Part shown: positions 53,153 through 61,891 of the stretch, piece by piece
Position numbering within the stretch: the first letter of the stretch is position 1
Layout of the letters: each line of letters opens with the position of its first letter
Assembly: GCA_902605865.1 (NCBI GenBank)
Contig: CACLEJ010000004.1
Span: forward strand, 88,317 to 152,316
Origin: an uncultured Pelagibacteraceae bacterium
Lineage (GTDB): Bacteria; Pseudomonadota; Alphaproteobacteria; Pelagibacterales; Pelagibacteraceae
Direction: 5' to 3'
Length of the DNA stretch: 64,000 nt
The notes under the pieces: model-generated
What the model was told of the DNA's origin: nothing
Seen by the model: the letters and a program-made list of their open reading frames with translations, nothing else
Databases searched by the model: none
Translations under genes and position numbers: made by a program

Positions 53153-53554
53153 ATGAGAGATCCCAATAACCCATGTTTATTTTGTAATATATCCAATAAT
53201 GATTTCGAACTAGAAAATGAATTGGCTTACGCTAGTTATGATACTTACCCAGTTTCAAAGTATCATGCTTTAATTGTTCCAAAGAGACATGTAGAAAATT
53301 ATTTTGAACTAAATAACGAGGAAGTTCTAGCTTGCGATGCTCTTCTAAAAGAACTTAAAAAAAAACTTGAATATAAAGATAATACAATCGAAGGATTTAA
53401 TGTTGGATCAAACTCTGGTAAAACTGCAGGACAATCAATTAATCATTGTCATATTCATCTGATTCCAAGAAGATCGGGAGACGTTGATAATCCTCAAGGT
53501 GGTGTTAGAAGCGTAATTGCCTCTAAACAACATTATGTGCGTAAAACCAAATAA
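53153..53554 (+). CDS. HIT family nucleotide hydrolase
   Basis: A 133-residue histidine-triad protein: NPCLFCNIS at the start, AYASYDTYPVSKYHALIVPKRHVENYFEL, and the triad INHCHIHLIPRRSGDVDNPQGGVR. Family members hydrolyse nucleoside phosphoramidates or AppppA-type compounds. It follows pabC by 3 bases. Confidence 0.9.
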   Translation: MRDPNNPCLFCNISNNDFELENELAYASYDTYPVSKYHALIVPKRHVENYFELNNEEVLACDALLKELKKKLEYKDNTIEGFNVGSNSGKTAGQSINHCHIHLIPRRSGDVDNPQGGVRSVIASKQHYVRKTK

Positions 53555-53650
53555 TAATTAACTTTATAGGCTGTTGAAATGTCATTATATCGCGGTTGAT
53601 CTATTTAAATAAGTGTACTAAAAATCTTAAGCGGAAGGAACAAATTCACA

Positions 53651-54451
53651 ATGATATCAACAAATCCATTTTTAATACTAGCAGAGACTGTACCACCATT
53701 TTTAATGCAATCTTTTGTAATTTTAATGGGTTTATTAATTCTAGTTGGAACACTTATGGATACTATTCATAAAAAAAATGTGAAGTATTTCTTTAATAAT
53801 GCGAAAAAAGCAAAATTATCAGCAACGAAAACCTTATCAACAGGAGAGAGAATATCCGTAATTTCAAAAACTATAGCAAGCGACATTGCTACTACATCAG
53901 AACTTGGAGCTGGTAAAAGAAGAGTAGCGCATGTAATGGGCATGTATGGAACTATACTTTTTTGGGCAGGTTCAGTTGTAATGATATTCTTTTATACATC
54001 TCCAGGATCCACTACTCCAACTGTGTGGCCAATGATATGGCATATTGGAGCAGCACTAACTGTATTAGGAGGATCTTGGTTTTGGTTCTTTTTGAGAGTC
54101 GATGTTTTTTCCGAAGCACAACCTTGGTTTAGAATGATTAAAGCTGACTTATTTGTTTTATCATTAATAGCATCATCATTATTTGGTTTGATTTGGTCTT
54201 ATCTACAATCTCTAAATCTTGTTGGGAGATATGATGATATGGTCTTTTTAGCATTATTTATTGTTGCAAATTTAGTTTTATTTGGTGGAGTATACTGGTC
54301 TAAATTTGCACATATGTTTTATAAACCTGGTGCAGCAATACAAAAAAATTTAGCAGAAGCTGATGGTTCTAGAGATAATTTACCACCAGAGGCAGATGCT
54401 CCTGAGCAATTTGGTTTAGGTATAAAAAGAGAAGAGCCAAAACACTATTAA
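53651..54451 (+). CDS. aprM: APS reductase membrane anchor AprM
   Basis: A 266-residue inner-membrane protein with about five to six helices (FLMQSFVILMGLLILVGTLM; VMGMYGTILFWAGSVVMIFFY; IWHIGAALTVLGGSWFWFFL; LFVLSLIASSLFGLIWSY; ALFIVANLVLFGGVYW). It starts the aprM-aprB-aprA run and is preceded by a strong ribosome site (ggaagga). AprM-type proteins are proposed to link the soluble AprBA dimer to the quinone pool in sulfur-oxidising bacteria that lack the Qmo complex. The gene name relies on this context. Confidence 0.8.
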   Translation: MISTNPFLILAETVPPFLMQSFVILMGLLILVGTLMDTIHKKNVKYFFNNAKKAKLSATKTLSTGERISVISKTIASDIATTSELGAGKRRVAHVMGMYGTILFWAGSVVMIFFYTSPGSTTPTVWPMIWHIGAALTVLGGSWFWFFLRVDVFSEAQPWFRMIKADLFVLSLIASSLFGLIWSYLQSLNLVGRYDDMVFLALFIVANLVLFGGVYWSKFAHMFYKPGAAIQKNLAEADGSRDNLPPEADAPEQFGLGIKREEPKHY

Positions 54452-54485
54452 TATGATAAAAATTAAAAAGGAGAAAAATTAAAAT

Positions 54486-54956
54486 ATGTCAACTTTTGTA
54501 TACATGACTCGATGCGATGGCTGTGGTCACTGCGTAGACATTTGCCCATCTGATATAATGCATATCGATGAAACAATAAGAAGAGCAAAGAATATTGAAC
54601 CAAACTTTTGTTGGGAGTGCTATTCATGCGTTAAGGCATGCCCTAATCATGCAATCGATGTAAGAGGCTATGCAGATTTTGCACCAATGGGACACAGCGT
54701 AAGAGTTAGACGTGAAGAAGAAAAAGGAACTATCTCATGGAAAATAAAATTTAGAAATGGAACTACAAAAGATTTTGTATCTCCAATCACAACTAAACCT
54801 TGGGGAAAGTTTATTCCAAAACTTGCGGAAGGAGACAAACCAAATCAAGGAGAGATAAATTCTCAAAGATTATACACTGAGCCAGAAGGTTTAAATATTG
54901 ATGGAGAACTACCATCAGTACCAAAAGAAACCTTCAAAAAGGGAGTTTATTATTAA
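54486..54956 (+). CDS. aprB: Adenylylsulfate reductase beta subunit AprB
   Basis: A 156-residue iron-sulfur protein. Two 4Fe-4S clusters: Cys10, 13, 16, 20 (CDGCGHCVDIC) and Cys42, 45, 48, 52 (CWECYSCVKAC). The C-terminal region (EKGTISWKIKFRNGTTKDFVSPITTKPWGKF) is the AprB-specific extension that wraps AprA. It carries electrons between AprA FAD and the membrane partner. Start follows aggag; the stop is adjacent to the aprA start. Confidence 0.95.
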   Translation: MSTFVYMTRCDGCGHCVDICPSDIMHIDETIRRAKNIEPNFCWECYSCVKACPNHAIDVRGYADFAPMGHSVRVRREEEKGTISWKIKFRNGTTKDFVSPITTKPWGKFIPKLAEGDKPNQGEINSQRLYTEPEGLNIDGELPSVPKETFKKGVYY

Positions 54957-56818
54957 TGGCCAAACATAAAACACATTACGAGGATTGTGACGTTCTAGTA
55001 GTTGGAGGCGGAATGGCTGGAACAGGTGCAGCATTTGAAGCAAGGCACTGGGGTAGAGATTTGAAAATTGTTTGTGTTGAAAAAGCAAATATAGATAGAA
55101 GCGGAGCTGTAGCCCAAGGATTATACGCAATTAATTGTTACATGGGTATGCAATGGGGTGAAAACCAACCTGAGGATCACGTTAGATATGCACGTAATGA
55201 TTTAATGGGAATGGTAAGAGAAGATTTAGGTTATGACATGGCGCGTCATGTAGACTCAACTGTCCACATGTTTGATGAGTGGGGCCTGCCTATGATGAAA
55301 AATGAAAAAACTGGTCGTTACTTAAGAGAGGGTAAATGGCAAATCATGATTCATGGTGAAAGTTACAAACCAATAGTAGCCGAAGCTGCCAAAAAATCAG
55401 CTGACAAAATTTATAACAGAATAATGATTACTCACCTTTTAATGGATGAGGAAAAAGAAAATAGAGTTGGTGGAGCTGTAGGGTTTAATATGAGAACTGG
55501 AGATTTCCATGTTTTCAGAGCAAAGACAGTTATAGTCGCTGCAGGTGGAGCGTCTCACATATTTAAGCCAAGAGCTGTTGGAGAAGGTATGGGAAGAACT
55601 TGGTACGCTCCTTGGAGTAATGGTTCAGCATATGCACTTCCAATTGCAGCTGGAGCGAAAATGACTCAAATGGAAAATAGAATTGTATTATGTAGATTTA
55701 AAGACGGATATGGTCCAGTTGGTGCATATTTTCTTCACCTTAAAACTTATACTCAAAATGCTAATGGAGAAAACTACGAGAAGAAATGGTATGAACAAAC
55801 TAAAGAATTAGTTGGCGAATATATCGACCATCACCCAACTCCAACATGTTTAAGAAATCATGCATTTATTCAAGAAACCATGGCAGGTGGAGGCCCAATT
55901 CATATGGTTACTACAGAAGCCTTCCAAGATCCACATCTAGAAACTGTTGGCTGGGAAAATTTCTTAGGGATGACGGTTGGCCAGGCAGTTGTTTGGGCCT
56001 CACAGAATATTGACCCTAAGTACACAAATCCGGAGTTAACAACATCTGAGCCTTATGTTATGGGCTCTCACGCTACATGTTCAGGCGCATGGGTAAGCGG
56101 ACCAGAAGATCTATCACCGCCAGAATATTTCTGGGGTTACAATAGAATGTTAACAATTGAGGGACTTTTTGGAGCTGGAGATACTGTTGGTGGAAGTGCA
56201 CATAAATTTTCATCAGGATCATTTACTGAAGGTCGGTTAGCTGCAAAAGCTGCAGTAAAATATATTGAGGATCAAAAGGCTAATAATATTAAAGTAAGTG
56301 ATAAGCAATGTGAGGATTTTAAAACAGCTGTTTACAAACCACTTGAAAATTATACTGTTGGAAGAAATGAGATAACTGGAGGAACTGTTTCACCTAGTTA
56401 TATATCACCAATTCAAGGCCTTCAAAGATTGCAAAGAATTATGGATGAGTATGTTGGTGGAATTGCAACAAACTACATGACTAACGCAAATATGCTTAAA
56501 AAAGGTCTAGAATTGCTTAAATGGCTTGAAGAAGATTTAGAAAATGTTGGAGCAGAAGACTACCATCAATTAATGAGAGCTTGGGAGCTTAAGCATAGAG
56601 CTTTAACATCTCAGTGTGTAACAGAACATACAATGTTTAGAGAAGAAACTAGATGGCCGGGCTATTATTATAGAGGTGATCATATGAAGCTTGACGATGA
56701 TAATTGGCATTGTCTGACAGTTTCTAGAAGAGATCCTAAAACTGGTAAGTTTACTTTAGAAAAAGTGCCCGTTTACCATATTGTAGATGAGAACGAGAAG
56801 AAAAAAGAAGCTTCTTAA
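54956..56818 (+). CDS. aprA: Adenylylsulfate reductase alpha subunit AprA
   Basis: A 620-residue FAD enzyme. DVLVVGGGMAGTGAAFEARHW binds FAD; VEKANIDRSGAVAQGLYAINCYMG, GGASHIFKPRAVGEGMGRTWYAPWSNGSAYALPIAAGAKMTQMENRIVLCRFKDGYGPVGAYFL and GLFGAGDTVGGSAHKFSSGSFTEGRLAAKA are AprA hallmarks. In aerobic bacteria it runs in the oxidative direction, joining sulfite and AMP into APS. In this window sulfite would come from Xsc, SuyAB and persulfide dioxygenase. ATP sulfurylase, needed to release sulfate and ATP, is not present here. Confidence 0.95.
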   Translation: MAKHKTHYEDCDVLVVGGGMAGTGAAFEARHWGRDLKIVCVEKANIDRSGAVAQGLYAINCYMGMQWGENQPEDHVRYARNDLMGMVREDLGYDMARHVDSTVHMFDEWGLPMMKNEKTGRYLREGKWQIMIHGESYKPIVAEAAKKSADKIYNRIMITHLLMDEEKENRVGGAVGFNMRTGDFHVFRAKTVIVAAGGASHIFKPRAVGEGMGRTWYAPWSNGSAYALPIAAGAKMTQMENRIVLCRFKDGYGPVGAYFLHLKTYTQNANGENYEKKWYEQTKELVGEYIDHHPTPTCLRNHAFIQETMAGGGPIHMVTTEAFQDPHLETVGWENFLGMTVGQAVVWASQNIDPKYTNPELTTSEPYVMGSHATCSGAWVSGPEDLSPPEYFWGYNRMLTIEGLFGAGDTVGGSAHKFSSGSFTEGRLAAKAAVKYIEDQKANNIKVSDKQCEDFKTAVYKPLENYTVGRNEITGGTVSPSYISPIQGLQRLQRIMDEYVGGIATNYMTNANMLKKGLELLKWLEEDLENVGAEDYHQLMRAWELKHRALTSQCVTEHTMFREETRWPGYYYRGDHMKLDDDNWHCLTVSRRDPKTGKFTLEKVPVYHIVDENEKKKEAS

Positions 56819-56834
56819 TTGAAACAAATCAGAA

Positions 56835-57185
56835 ATGGCTCTTTTAGATAAATCCGACGAGGAAATTATTAAAATTGCAGATCCAATGTGGGCTAACTTG
56901 GTTAAGTCATCGAACATCAAAGATTATGGAGGCTTTACTCGAGATTTGTCTTCTCAAATGATGTATGGAGCTAATGAAGTGGAACTTGGCAAGCAATGGG
57001 CAAATAATGAGTTGATTTCAAGTTTATCTGAAGGATGCAAAGCTATTGGATGTCTGAGAAGAGGTCTTTACATTACAGTCTTGTATAAACAGACTAGCAC
57101 AAAGATTCCCGGAGACTTTTTGGGAAGACTAGTGCTTGGAGAAGAGGGAGATGAAGTCAAAGTCTTCGGTGCTACAATTTTCTAA
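56835..57185 (+). CDS. Small unknown protein following aprA
   Basis: A 116-residue soluble protein, 16 bases after aprA. I do not recognise its family. It starts MALLDKSDEEIIKIADPMWANLVKSSNIKDYGGFTRDLSSQM, has two close cysteines (EGCKAIGCLRRG) and ends in strands (YITVLYKQTSTKIPGDFLGRLVLGEEGDEVKVFGATIF). The helix-then-sheet order resembles the NTF2-like fold weakly. Position suggests a role with APS reductase: assembly, stability or regulation. Confidence 0.7.
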   Translation: MALLDKSDEEIIKIADPMWANLVKSSNIKDYGGFTRDLSSQMMYGANEVELGKQWANNELISSLSEGCKAIGCLRRGLYITVLYKQTSTKIPGDFLGRLVLGEEGDEVKVFGATIF

Positions 57186-57236
57186 ATATTTTTAAATAAT
57201 ATTTGCATTTATTACAACTTGTGGTAATTCGCGAGT

Positions 57237-57383
57237 ATGTTTCAAATAATAAATAATAATTTAAAAAAACTTCCTTTATTCTTTGAAAATCAACTAAGTA
57301 AAATAATTAAATCATTTTTATATCTATTTATATTCTTTGCTTGGGGCATAATTCTTCTTAGTACTGCTCAGAATTTTATCTAA
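57237..57383 (+). CDS. Candidate small membrane protein (48 aa)
   Basis: Below the ORF track limit. MFQIINNNLKKLPLFFENQ is followed by a hydrophobic helix (FLYLFIFFAWGIILLSTAQ). No clear ribosome site precedes it, and the high AT content makes such ORFs common, so it is only a candidate. It lies in the 249-base gap between the AprA-linked gene and the TauE/SafE gene. Confidence 0.35.
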   Translation: MFQIINNNLKKLPLFFENQLSKIIKSFLYLFIFFAWGIILLSTAQNFI

Positions 57384-57434
57384 AAAACATTCATATTTAT
57401 TGACTTTATATTCTTAGAGGAATAATTACTTTAA

Positions 57435-58520
57435 ATGGAGTATTTTCTTCCAATTGCACAAGTCGAAATAAATTTACTTATTATATTTGGTCTAAGTTTA
57501 GTTGTAGGAATTTTATCTGGCTTGTTTGGAGTAGGTGGAGGATTTTTGATGACACCTTTTTTAATTTTTTTAGGAGTACCTCCTATTTATGCAGTTCCCA
57601 ATGAAGCCAGTAATATTTTAGGAACCTCAGTCTCTGGATCTACAACTCATTATCTTAAAGGAACACTCGATTACAAAATGGGTTTCATGATTGTCATTGG
57701 AGGAGCTGTCGGAACAATACTTGGAATTATAACTTTTTCATATTTTAAAGATATTGGAAAAATCAATGTAGTTATCTCATTAGCTTATATGTATATCCTT
57801 GCAATTTTAGGAACCTTTATGCTTATTCAAGGTGTATCAGAAATTGATAAAGCAAGAAAAAAAATAACTGAAAAAAAGAAGCTACATAAACATTATTGGA
57901 TACATGGTCTTCCTTTAAGAATGCGTTTTAAAAAGTCGCAACTTTATGAAAGTGCATTTACACCAATAATAATAGGTCTGATAGTTGGTTTTATTGCTGC
58001 AATTATGGGAATAGGTGGTGCTTTTATTTTAGTTCCAGCAATGATTTATATTATTGGGATGCCAACAAGATTAATTCCAGGAACTTCCCTTTTTGTAACT
58101 ATATTTATTAGTGCGATAGTTACAATTTTGCATGCGTTGAATTATGGAACCATAGATTTAATATTAGTTACTGTTTTAATTTTAGGTTCAATAATAGGTG
58201 TACAGTTTGGACAAAAAATTGGAGAAAAAATTGATAGCTCAGAATTTAAAACTATTTTAGCAATATTATTATTATTAGTTGGTATAGCAATTGCTTATGA
58301 TACTTTTATCAAAGATGAAAAAACAACAAGTGTTATTTTTAATGCTAAAGATAATTTAGGACCATTAAGTGAATTTATATTAAATTTTTCAAGAGATTTA
58401 CCAGTATTTTATGGTCTAACCTCAGTTTTACTTGCTGTAGTACTTGGAGTTGGAGCTGCAATAATTAGAAGAGTTTATTCTAATTGGGATGATAAAAGAT
58501 TAGCAAAATTAAAAAAATAA
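57435..58520 (+). CDS. TauE/SafE family sulfite/organosulfonate exporter
   Basis: A 361-residue inner-membrane protein with two repeats of the family signature: SLVVGILSGLFGVGGGFLMTPFLIFLGVPP and GLIVGFIAAIMGIGGAFILVPAMIYIIGMPTRLIPGTSL, separated by a basic loop (RKKITEKKKLHKHYW). Family members export sulfite, sulfoacetate or related anions during sulfonate use. It lies between the apr genes and the suyAB/xsc region, so sulfite export as overflow is likely. It converges with suyB, abutting at 58520/58521. Confidence 0.85.
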   Translation: MEYFLPIAQVEINLLIIFGLSLVVGILSGLFGVGGGFLMTPFLIFLGVPPIYAVPNEASNILGTSVSGSTTHYLKGTLDYKMGFMIVIGGAVGTILGIITFSYFKDIGKINVVISLAYMYILAILGTFMLIQGVSEIDKARKKITEKKKLHKHYWIHGLPLRMRFKKSQLYESAFTPIIIGLIVGFIAAIMGIGGAFILVPAMIYIIGMPTRLIPGTSLFVTIFISAIVTILHALNYGTIDLILVTVLILGSIIGVQFGQKIGEKIDSSEFKTILAILLLLVGIAIAYDTFIKDEKTTSVIFNAKDNLGPLSEFILNFSRDLPVFYGLTSVLLAVVLGVGAAIIRRVYSNWDDKRLAKLKK

Positions 58521-59687
58521 TTAGGCGCTTCTATATAATTTAGTCATAACAAACTCTTTATGACCAAGAGCTTCAGCACAAGTTAATCTTCCATTAGCAA
58601 CCCTTAAAGTTGATTTGATTAACTCATCTCCTGCTTGACTTAAATTCATTTCCCTAGATAAAATTTTAGAAACGTCTACATCAATATGTTCACTCATAGT
58701 TTTTGCTGTAAGAGGATTTGCTGTCAATTTAATCACAGGTTCTATAGGATTTCCTATAATATTCCCTTGTCCAGTTGGGAATAAGTGAATATTAAAACCA
58801 CCCGCAGCTTGTAAAGTAACACATTCTGCAGCAGCAGAAGAAGTATCCATGAAGTACAATCCTGCACCTTTTGTCGGTTCCTCGGCTGGCTCTAGAACAT
58901 CAATAAACTGACATCCTCCAATTTTCTGAAAATTACCAAATGCTTTTTCTTCAATAGTAGTTAATCCACCAGCAATGTTACCTGCAGTTGGTTGACTTTC
59001 TGATAAATCATCTGTTGCTTCTTTAAGAATAAAATCATTATAATCATTCCATGTTTTTTTAAACTTTGCTTGTGCCTCTGGTGTTTTACCTCTTTTTTCG
59101 CAAACTGCCTCAGCTCCTGTAAGTTCAGAAGTCTCACCAAAACATAAATGAACACCAAGTGGTTCTAACTTATCCATAAGATTTCCAACAGTAGGATTAG
59201 ATGCTAATCCTGATGTTGTATCAGACTCTCCACATTTTACTGAAATCCATAAATCACTCATTGGACATTCTTCTCTTTGTTTTTCAGAAGCCCACATTGA
59301 AAACTCTTGTGCTTTTTTTGAAACTTTAGCAATAGTATCTATATCTCCAACTCCTTCTATACTAAATCCTTCAACTGGTTTGCCAGTTGTTGCAATTGCA
59401 TCAACAATCCTTTTTGTCCATTTAGGTTCAATACCTACAACTATAACAGCTGCAACATTAGGATTTTTTCCCGTACCAATCATTGTTCTAAAATGAAGTT
59501 CTAAGTCTGCACCAAATTGTAGTCTTCCATAAGAATGAGGAAGAGCTATTGTACCTTTAATATTATTTGCTACTGCCTCTGCACATGCATTTGAAATATC
59601 ATCTACAGGAAGTATAATAACGTGATTACGTGTTCCAGCACGACCATTTTCTCTTTTGTATCCTAAAAAACTCTTTGGAATTTCCAT
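58521..59687 (-). CDS. suyB: (2R)-sulfolactate sulfo-lyase beta subunit SuyB
   Basis: A 388-residue protein of the altronate dehydratase/UxaA large-subunit family. [37 protein letters not shown] and [48 protein letters not shown] are typical of SuyB; conserved Cys residues ([25 protein letters not shown]) suit an iron or Fe-S centre. With SuyA it splits sulfolactate into pyruvate and sulfite. It follows suyA by 3 bases. Confidence 0.88.
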   Translation of the reverse strand: MEIPKSFLGYKRENGRAGTRNHVIILPVDDISNACAEAVANNIKGTIALPHSYGRLQFGADLELHFRTMIGTGKNPNVAAVIVVGIEPKWTKRIVDAIATTGKPVEGFSIEGVGDIDTIAKVSKKAQEFSMWASEKQREECPMSDLWISVKCGESDTTSGLASNPTVGNLMDKLEPLGVHLCFGETSELTGAEAVCEKRGKTPEAQAKFKKTWNDYNDFILKEATDDLSESQPTAGNIAGGLTTIEEKAFGNFQKIGGCQFIDVLEPAEEPTKGAGLYFMDTSSAAAECVTLQAAGGFNIHLFPTGQGNIIGNPIEPVIKLTANPLTAKTMSEHIDVDVSKILSREMNLSQAGDELIKSTLRVANGRLTCAEALGHKEFVMTKLYRSA

Positions 59688-59690
59688 TAA

Positions 59691-59978
59691 TTACCACTTT
59701 TTTGTTTTTACGTTGTGAACATGAACATGTTCACCTTTTTTAATATTTTTAACTACTTTCCCAATATCATGTCCATATTTCAAAATAGTGTCACCTTCAT
59801 TTAGATCTGCCATTGCAATCTTATGACCCAATGGTATTTCGTCTTTTGATTTTATTGAAATAGACTTATCATTTTCCATTATCCAACAATTACAATCTTG
59901 TTTTGGGGTTATTTTTTCTATAACAACTACTCCAACGTTGTCTTTTTCATCATGTATTATTATATCAGTATTTGACAT
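59691..59978 (-). CDS. suyA: (2R)-sulfolactate sulfo-lyase alpha subunit SuyA
   Basis: A 95-residue SAF-domain subunit: IIHDEKDNVGVVVIEKITPKQDCNCWIMENDKSISIKSKDEIPLGHKIAMADLNEGDTILKYGHDIGKVVKNIKKGEHVHVHNVKTKKW. IPLGHKIA, YGxxIG and GEHVHVHN are the conserved UxaA/SuyA small-subunit motifs. It diverges from xsc over a 91-base control region, suggesting joint regulation. Confidence 0.88.
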   Translation of the reverse strand: MSNTDIIIHDEKDNVGVVVIEKITPKQDCNCWIMENDKSISIKSKDEIPLGHKIAMADLNEGDTILKYGHDIGKVVKNIKKGEHVHVHNVKTKKW

Positions 59979-60069
59979 TGTGACGATTTCTTTATTTGAA
60001 ATTCGCTCAATCTTATATATTAATCGGATACTTTGACAATTAAAAAAAAAGAATTAGAAAGGCTGAACT

Positions 60070-61854
60070 ATGACTAAGATGACAACTGAAGAAGCATTTA
60101 TAAAAGTTCTTCAAATGCACGGTATTGAACATTCGTTTGGTATAATTGGATCAGCTTTCATGGCAATATCTGATTTATTTCCTAAAGCAGGAATTACTTT
60201 TTGGGATGTTGCTCATGAAACTAACGGTGGATTAATTGCAGATGGATATACAAGAGCTACTGGAAAAATGTCAATGGTTATTGCTCAAAATGGGCCAGGA
60301 ATAACTGGATTAGTTACACCAATTAAAACAGCTTATTGGAACCATACACCATTATTATTAGTTACTCCTCAAGCAGCAAATAAAACTATGGGTCAAGGTG
60401 GCTTTCAAGAAGTAGAGCAGATGAATTTATTTAAAGATATGGTTTGTTATCAAGAAGAGGTTAGAGATCCTTCAAGAATGGCAGAAGTACTAAATAGAGT
60501 AATAGAGAAAGCATTTAGAGGTTCTGCACCAGCACAAATTAATGTACCAAGAGATTATTGGACACAAGTAATAGATATTGATTTACCACCAATTGTAAGA
60601 TTTGAAAGACAAGGTGGAGGAAAAGAGGCAATTGAAAAAGCTGCAAAGCTTTTATCAGATGCAAAATTTCCAGTTATATTATCTGGAGCAGGTGTTGTAA
60701 TTGGTAATGCAATTGATGAATGTAAAAAGCTAGCTGAGAAGTTAGATGCTCCAGTATGCAATGGATACCAACACAATGATAGTTTTCCAGGAAGTCATCC
60801 TTTAGCAGTGGGACCATTAGGATATAATGGATCTAAAGCTGGTATGGAATTAATTTCAAAAGCAGATGTAGTTTTAGCTTTAGGAACAAGATTAAATCCT
60901 TTTTCAACTTTACCTGGATATGGAATTGATTATTGGCCAAAAGATGCAACTATTATTCAAGTAGACATGAATCCAGATAGAATTGGACTAACAAAAAAAG
61001 TAACAGTTGGTATATGTGGAGATGCTAAGATGGTTTCACAACAGATTTTAGAAAAACTTTCACCAACAGCTGGCGATAATGGTAGAGATGAGAGAAAAAA
61101 TTTAATTCATCAAACAAAATCAGCTTGGTTACAAACTCTTACAAGTTTAGATCATGAAGATGATGACCCAGGGACAGTTTGGAATAAAGAAGCTAGAGAA
61201 AGAGACGCTGATAGAATGTCCCCAAGACAAGCTTGGAGAGCAATACAGGCCGGAATGCCAGATGATGTCATTATTTCAAGTGATATAGGAAATAATTGTG
61301 CAATAGGTAATGCATACCCAACTTTTGAAAAGCCAAGAAAATATTTAGCACCAGGTTTGTTTGGTCCATGTGGTTATGGTTTTCCATCAATACTTGGAGC
61401 AAAAATAGGTTGTCCAGATACACCAGTAATTGGTTTTGCAGGTGATGGTGCTTTTGGAATAAGTATGAATGAAATGAGTTCTTGTGCTAGAGAGGAATGG
61501 CCTGCAATTACAATGGTAATATTTAGAAATTACCAATGGGGAGCAGAAAAGAGAAACTCTATTTTATGGTTTGATGATAATTTTATTGGAACAGAGTTAG
61601 ATCCTGAACTAAGCTATGCCAAAGTTGCTAATGCTTGTGGTTTAAAAGGTGTTGCTGTTAAAACAATGGAAGAAACAACTAAAGCAATTAAGCAATCCTG
61701 CGAAGATCAAAAAAAAGGAATTACAACATTTATAGAGGTAATTTTAAACCAAGAATTAGGTGAGCCATTTAGAAGAGATGCTATGAAGAAGCCAGTAGAA
61801 GTAGCAGGAATTGAAAAAGGTGACATGAAGCCTCAAAAATCATTGGTAGGTTAA
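60070..61854 (+). CDS. xsc: Sulfoacetaldehyde acetyltransferase Xsc
   Basis: A 594-residue thiamine-diphosphate enzyme. The opening MTTEEAFIKVLQMHGIEHSFGIIGSAFMAISDLFPKAGI is nearly diagnostic of Xsc, and the ThDP motif appears as GFAGDGAFGISMNEMSSCAREEWPAITMVIFRNYQWGAEKRN. It converts sulfoacetaldehyde and phosphate to acetyl phosphate and sulfite. Sulfoacetaldehyde comes from taurine via Tpa; acetyl phosphate would go to the Pta-like enzyme at 21123. Because it needs ThDP, its activity also depends on the thiamine supply (see thiV). Confidence 0.94.
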   Translation: MTKMTTEEAFIKVLQMHGIEHSFGIIGSAFMAISDLFPKAGITFWDVAHETNGGLIADGYTRATGKMSMVIAQNGPGITGLVTPIKTAYWNHTPLLLVTPQAANKTMGQGGFQEVEQMNLFKDMVCYQEEVRDPSRMAEVLNRVIEKAFRGSAPAQINVPRDYWTQVIDIDLPPIVRFERQGGGKEAIEKAAKLLSDAKFPVILSGAGVVIGNAIDECKKLAEKLDAPVCNGYQHNDSFPGSHPLAVGPLGYNGSKAGMELISKADVVLALGTRLNPFSTLPGYGIDYWPKDATIIQVDMNPDRIGLTKKVTVGICGDAKMVSQQILEKLSPTAGDNGRDERKNLIHQTKSAWLQTLTSLDHEDDDPGTVWNKEARERDADRMSPRQAWRAIQAGMPDDVIISSDIGNNCAIGNAYPTFEKPRKYLAPGLFGPCGYGFPSILGAKIGCPDTPVIGFAGDGAFGISMNEMSSCAREEWPAITMVIFRNYQWGAEKRNSILWFDDNFIGTELDPELSYAKVANACGLKGVAVKTMEETTKAIKQSCEDQKKGITTFIEVILNQELGEPFRRDAMKKPVEVAGIEKGDMKPQKSLVG

Positions 61855-61864
61855 ATAAATATAT

Positions 61865-61883
61865 GTATGATGTTTATTCATAC
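61865..61883 (+). repeat. Short inverted repeat after xsc
   Basis: gtatga-N7-tcatac lies in the 37-base gap between xsc and the desaturase gene. It could be a weak hairpin or operator; no T-tract follows, so I do not call it a terminator. Confidence 0.3.
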
Positions 61884-61891
61884 TTTAACTT

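Noticed and set aside
58961-59158. Minus-strand ORF of 65 residues inside suyB
   Set aside because: Alternate frame of suyB on the same strand, without a ribosome site or conserved pattern.
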